From Strongylocentrotus droebachiensis (Eukaryota; Echinodermata; Echinoidea; Camarodonta; Strongylocentrotidae): a stretch of 64,000 nucleotides of DNA. The DNA lies in NCBI GenBank assembly GCA_035222895.1, contig JAVYIG010001586.1, positions 62,001-126,000 of the forward strand, written 5' to 3'. Position 1 is the stretch's first letter; every line of letters begins with the position of its first letter. The position numbers and the translations under genes were made by a program. Of the stretch, positions 60,538 through 64,000 are shown in pieces. The notes beneath the pieces were generated by a model that was not told where the DNA came from, did not search any database, and was given only the letters and a program-made list of their open reading frames with translations.

Positions 60538-63226
60538 ATAACGCGTTAGGCAAATTAAATGCCTGGTCACATGTACGCTTTCAACAAGTCATTTGATTAG
60601 GACCCATGTCATCATCTTATAATATATGATATTAAAAGGACCACTCTAATGTGTTGAGTGGTAACGCCACTCGATGGATGGATGTGCATACCACAATTTA
60701 ATCCCCCAAAATAGATGCCCTAGGAAAGCTATCCCTGAATCATCAAATAAAAATCAAACAAAACACGAGACGTTACTACGTTCGTATCTACCTCTGATAA
60801 GCATCTACTTCCGTCTACGATCTACCCCTCTTAGCCCGACCTCGTGTGATATCCGGTATCGTCAACCTTCATCAACGCCCTGTTCTTCTTTTTTTTGCTA
60901 CTCCTATTCCATTTTCTCCCCTTTATTTCCTTATTTTCTTATTTTTCGATGACGTCATCGTCGTGTCTTATCCGTTGCATCACGGGCTTCCGTCCCAAAT
61001 GGGAAGATAGTTAGGATAGAGCACGGCTGAATCGCATCAATACGGAACGGGTGCAGACGGGGCACGGAGAAGATAGATGGTGTTATGCGATGGTATCAAA
61101 ATCTTTTCGACGTTTTATCCGTCTTGCCACGTAACCCGTCAAAACTGGAACGGGGTGAGGGATTCGACAGAGACTGCCACCTGTCAAAACTGTAGTTCAA
61201 GTCGGTCACTTTTCTTCATCTCTCACGGGTTCATAATTTGTATAACTAGGGTGGCGAATCTCGAGGTGTGGTCACATTGCCACCCTCCCACACACTGTTC
61301 CTGCATGACTTCCATACATAAGTGCTTCTTTGAATTACTAAAAAGTGCCCCTGATTTAGATGTAATAGGTTAAGTACCCTTTAAAGGTCATATAACACCC
61401 TTTTATATTGGAATAAGTGCACTTTTTAGCATATTGAAAGTGCGCGTTTATATGCTTTTAAAAAGTTTTCATCACGACCCTGAAAATTCGGAAGGAAATT
61501 CCAAGGGTATGGGATAATACTAACTTTCCGTGAACAGAATGATGTGCCTTAATCTATTGCAGAGTGGGTGGATAAGCAAATCTAATGCTAGGTACATAAT
61601 TATCTCACAAAATTAAAAGTTTGAAAAGGAATTCATAAGCAGCAAAATTAATAAAGCTTGGAAATGATAAAGCCTACTTCGCTAATGCCCTTCCTCTACA
61701 GGAGGGTTTAGAGATAGATGTACATGAAATGCATCATAAACATTACTATAGATAATTTTGATAATAGCTACGATGCTATATAGTTCTGTGCTGCATTATA
61801 TATTATAGGGCCTTATGAAGAAGGAACCAAGATATTAACTGTAACATGAAGCTTGTGTCTTTCTATATAACCGTATAAAGAAAAAAAGTGTGGGAGTAAC
61901 CACTCCAAAAACTAAATCTGGTAATATGTGGCTTTTCTTCTCAACCTACATAGGTATCACATGCAAGTTTCTATTTTAGCTTCAATATCGTTGCAATTTG
62001 AATACCCAATTCACCCACTTATTCGTCCTTTATTGAATGCTTACGATCATTATTACATTAAGTACTGCAGAATAAACACATGAGACATTCATGCCATTGA
62101 TGGTTTCACATGGCCTCTCAATGCTCTCTTAAGGTGAAGTACGTCGACGAGAAATGGAGCCTTTAGTGGAATGCAGTGAAGACTTCCCCTCTTCATAGCG
62201 AAAAGGTAACTTGAAGCCCCCCATTCCTCTCATCTCCGATTTACCTGCGTAGTTTTCTCGCAATTGCACGCGGTATTGGCGCCCACGCCTCATCACTTAC
62301 CCGCCAATTTTTCCGTGATAGTTTAAATCATTTCGAGAGACCGCCTGATACATTCCGTTTTGATAAGGTTTAAGTGTTCATTGAGGCGCCGGAATAGGAC
62401 GACATTGATCATTCCTTTTTGTCCCCCCTTCTCTTTGCTCGATTTGGGCCTCTGAAAGTGACTTCAATAAAAACAATTATCGATCCAGAATTCGGTCGTT
62501 TAGATGAGACAGGTGGGATTTTGGCTTAGCTGCCTTGCACGGCTGCCTATGTTCAATACATGTCCCTATTCATAATGACTCCACATCGGGATTAATATTT
62601 CAAGTTTTTTCTCTCTCTGTAAATGCTCTTTCAGTGAACAATTAGAGCAAGAAATCGGTATTTGTCAAATGAGTGCATCCAACAAATGTCATTTCTCTTA
62701 CGAAAAATGTAAAACAGATGGATATTTAGATGACCCAATTCAAAATCAATCATTTAGCGTTTACGTCACCATTAAGATTAAAAATAGTGTGATAAAAGAA
62801 TAACATCTCAGTTCGTTCAGTTCAGTTGAACGGTATAGATTATTTGAGATGCCTCATCGAGGTAAATACTGTTCTTTTCGAGGGCCCTCCTAAATCTTAT
62901 TTTTTACTCCAGGCTTCAGCCCGACTAAACACGATAAGGCGATAACCATTCAACTAATGTCTTCGTACCAGGCACCAATATACTTTACCAGGGTGGAGAG
63001 TGGCAAATGTAGCTAGATACATTTTCAGAGGACTTTAGTGCAGTTGCAGGGATTAGAACCCCAAACAATGTACTTCATAGTCTGGGTTCCTTATAATCTA
63101 GACTACGATGATTATTAATCTCTATACTCGATACTGATCAAAGTTGCATGGCTTTAATATCGGCTAGTACGTCACGGAGATTTACGAGACCTAATAGAAT
63201 GTCGTTATTTTGTCAACATTTTCTTT
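60538..63226. other. Intergenic or intronic; CpG-richer islands
   Basis: No gene called. A CRE palindrome TGACGTCA lies in GATGACGTCATC near 60950. Segments 60780-61200 and 62140-62500 are less AT-rich and non-repetitive, and could be regulatory DNA or unrecognised exons. A dispersed-repeat phrase (CCAGGGTGGAGAGTGGC) is near 62990. Confidence 0.4.
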
Positions 63227-63320
63227 TATAAATATTGATCCATATTTGGAGCCTTGCAGTCGGGGATGTGACGTAGTGCGAAAGACAAAGATGGCACTGC
63301 GGCAGGCACAAGCCTTTGAC
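63227..63320 (+). promoter_or_regulatory. Possible promoter and first coding exon
   Basis: TATAAATA at 63227-63234, CRE-like GTGACGTAG at about 63269, then AAAGATGG start context with ATG at 63291 and ten codons (MALRQAQAFD) up to donor gtatgt at 63321. No second exon is visible before the window ends, so this stays a weak candidate. Confidence 0.25.
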
Positions 63321-63941
63321 GTATGTTTTAAGTTTTAATCTTAATGTACAAGAAACTGTAGCCCGTGCCCTTCGACGTTCGTTTATATTCAACCATCCTT
63401 TTATAAAAATGAAAGTGAGTCAGGGGGATTATTAAAATGATAGATTACAGTAATAACAATTAGAAGATATATTAATTGATGCAACCGATGTGATGTAGCA
63501 TTTGTTTAATCATCAATGATTAAAAACTCTAAATGACTGAGACTTGATACTTTCCCATAACATACAAGGATGCCTGCTAAAATCGTCGTTAGTTTATGCA
63601 GTTTAATCTCGATGATGGTATATATACACAAGTCTATATACACAGAGTTTACTACGTCCAATGGCGGCGCAGTTGTGATTATAGGGTTGAGGTTAGGCTT
63701 GGATGATTTAAAAAAAATAGAGTTATGGCGAAAGCATCATGTTCGCTTTGTTGTTAAATCTTTACGATCTGTATTTTTGACTCAGGATTGCGTTATGCCC
63801 GGTGAACACAAGGCGTCGTATTTCCATTGCGCGATCACTGCTCTAATGACGCCTGATGTAACTAAAAGTGCATACGCTATTAACGATGCAATATCTGCAC
63901 TGTCCGTTTTTCATTCACTTTGTACGATAAAACTCTCGAAA

Positions 63942-64000
63942 GGTGCGTCAAAGGGCGCACCAGTTGCTGACGGAATCCTACGTCAGGCAAATGACGCAAC
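63942..64000. repeat. Dispersed repeat, second copy (window edge)
   Basis: GGTGCGTCAAAGGGCGCACC and TCCTACGTCAG match 41115-41172. The copy may continue beyond the window. Confidence 0.65.

Overview
This window is eukaryotic: genes are split by GT-AG introns, intergenic DNA is AT-rich, and transposon debris is dense. Together a creatine kinase, an M13 endopeptidase, many fold-back MITEs and a tandem tRNA array suggest a marine invertebrate deuterostome such as an echinoderm or hemichordate. That placement is inference; nothing here fixes the species.

Three units are clear. (1) 873-15320, + strand: the last ten coding exons of a neprilysin/endothelin-converting-enzyme-like M13 zinc metallopeptidase. 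Its 5' part lies left of the window. All exon phases join into one 507-residue reading frame ending in a CEVW tail. Its introns hold a LINE fragment, several MITE families, a 51-bp minisatellite, a head-to-head pair of tRNA-derived SINEs and a 1.4-kb element packed with TGASTCA motifs. (2) 21622-29157, + strand: a complete eight-exon creatine kinase gene (402 aa). It is closest to mitochondrial-type kinases but has an unusual hydrophobic N-terminus. A truncated inverted DNA copy of its intron 2/exon 3 junction lies 5.5 kb upstream at 17506-17770. (3) 30262-34540: a tandem array of six intron-containing tRNA-Ile(UAU) genes, with two copies of a CACTA-type MITE carried along by duplication.

The right half (34.6-64 kb) is mostly intergenic or intronic. 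Two small exons with consensus splice sites and compatible phase (55774-55847 and 48806-48904, both minus strand) indicate an unrecognised gene with long introns. The rest is fold-back elements, a poly-C/poly-A element, palindromes and short repeats. A possible + strand first exon sits near the right edge (63291).

The most interesting observations are the inverted creatine-kinase fragment, the TGASTCA-rich transposon, the tRNA-Ile array with its higher-order repeat, a candidate Helitron/Helentron inside the kinase gene, and the creatine kinase N-terminus. No operon-like or defence-system organisation was seen.
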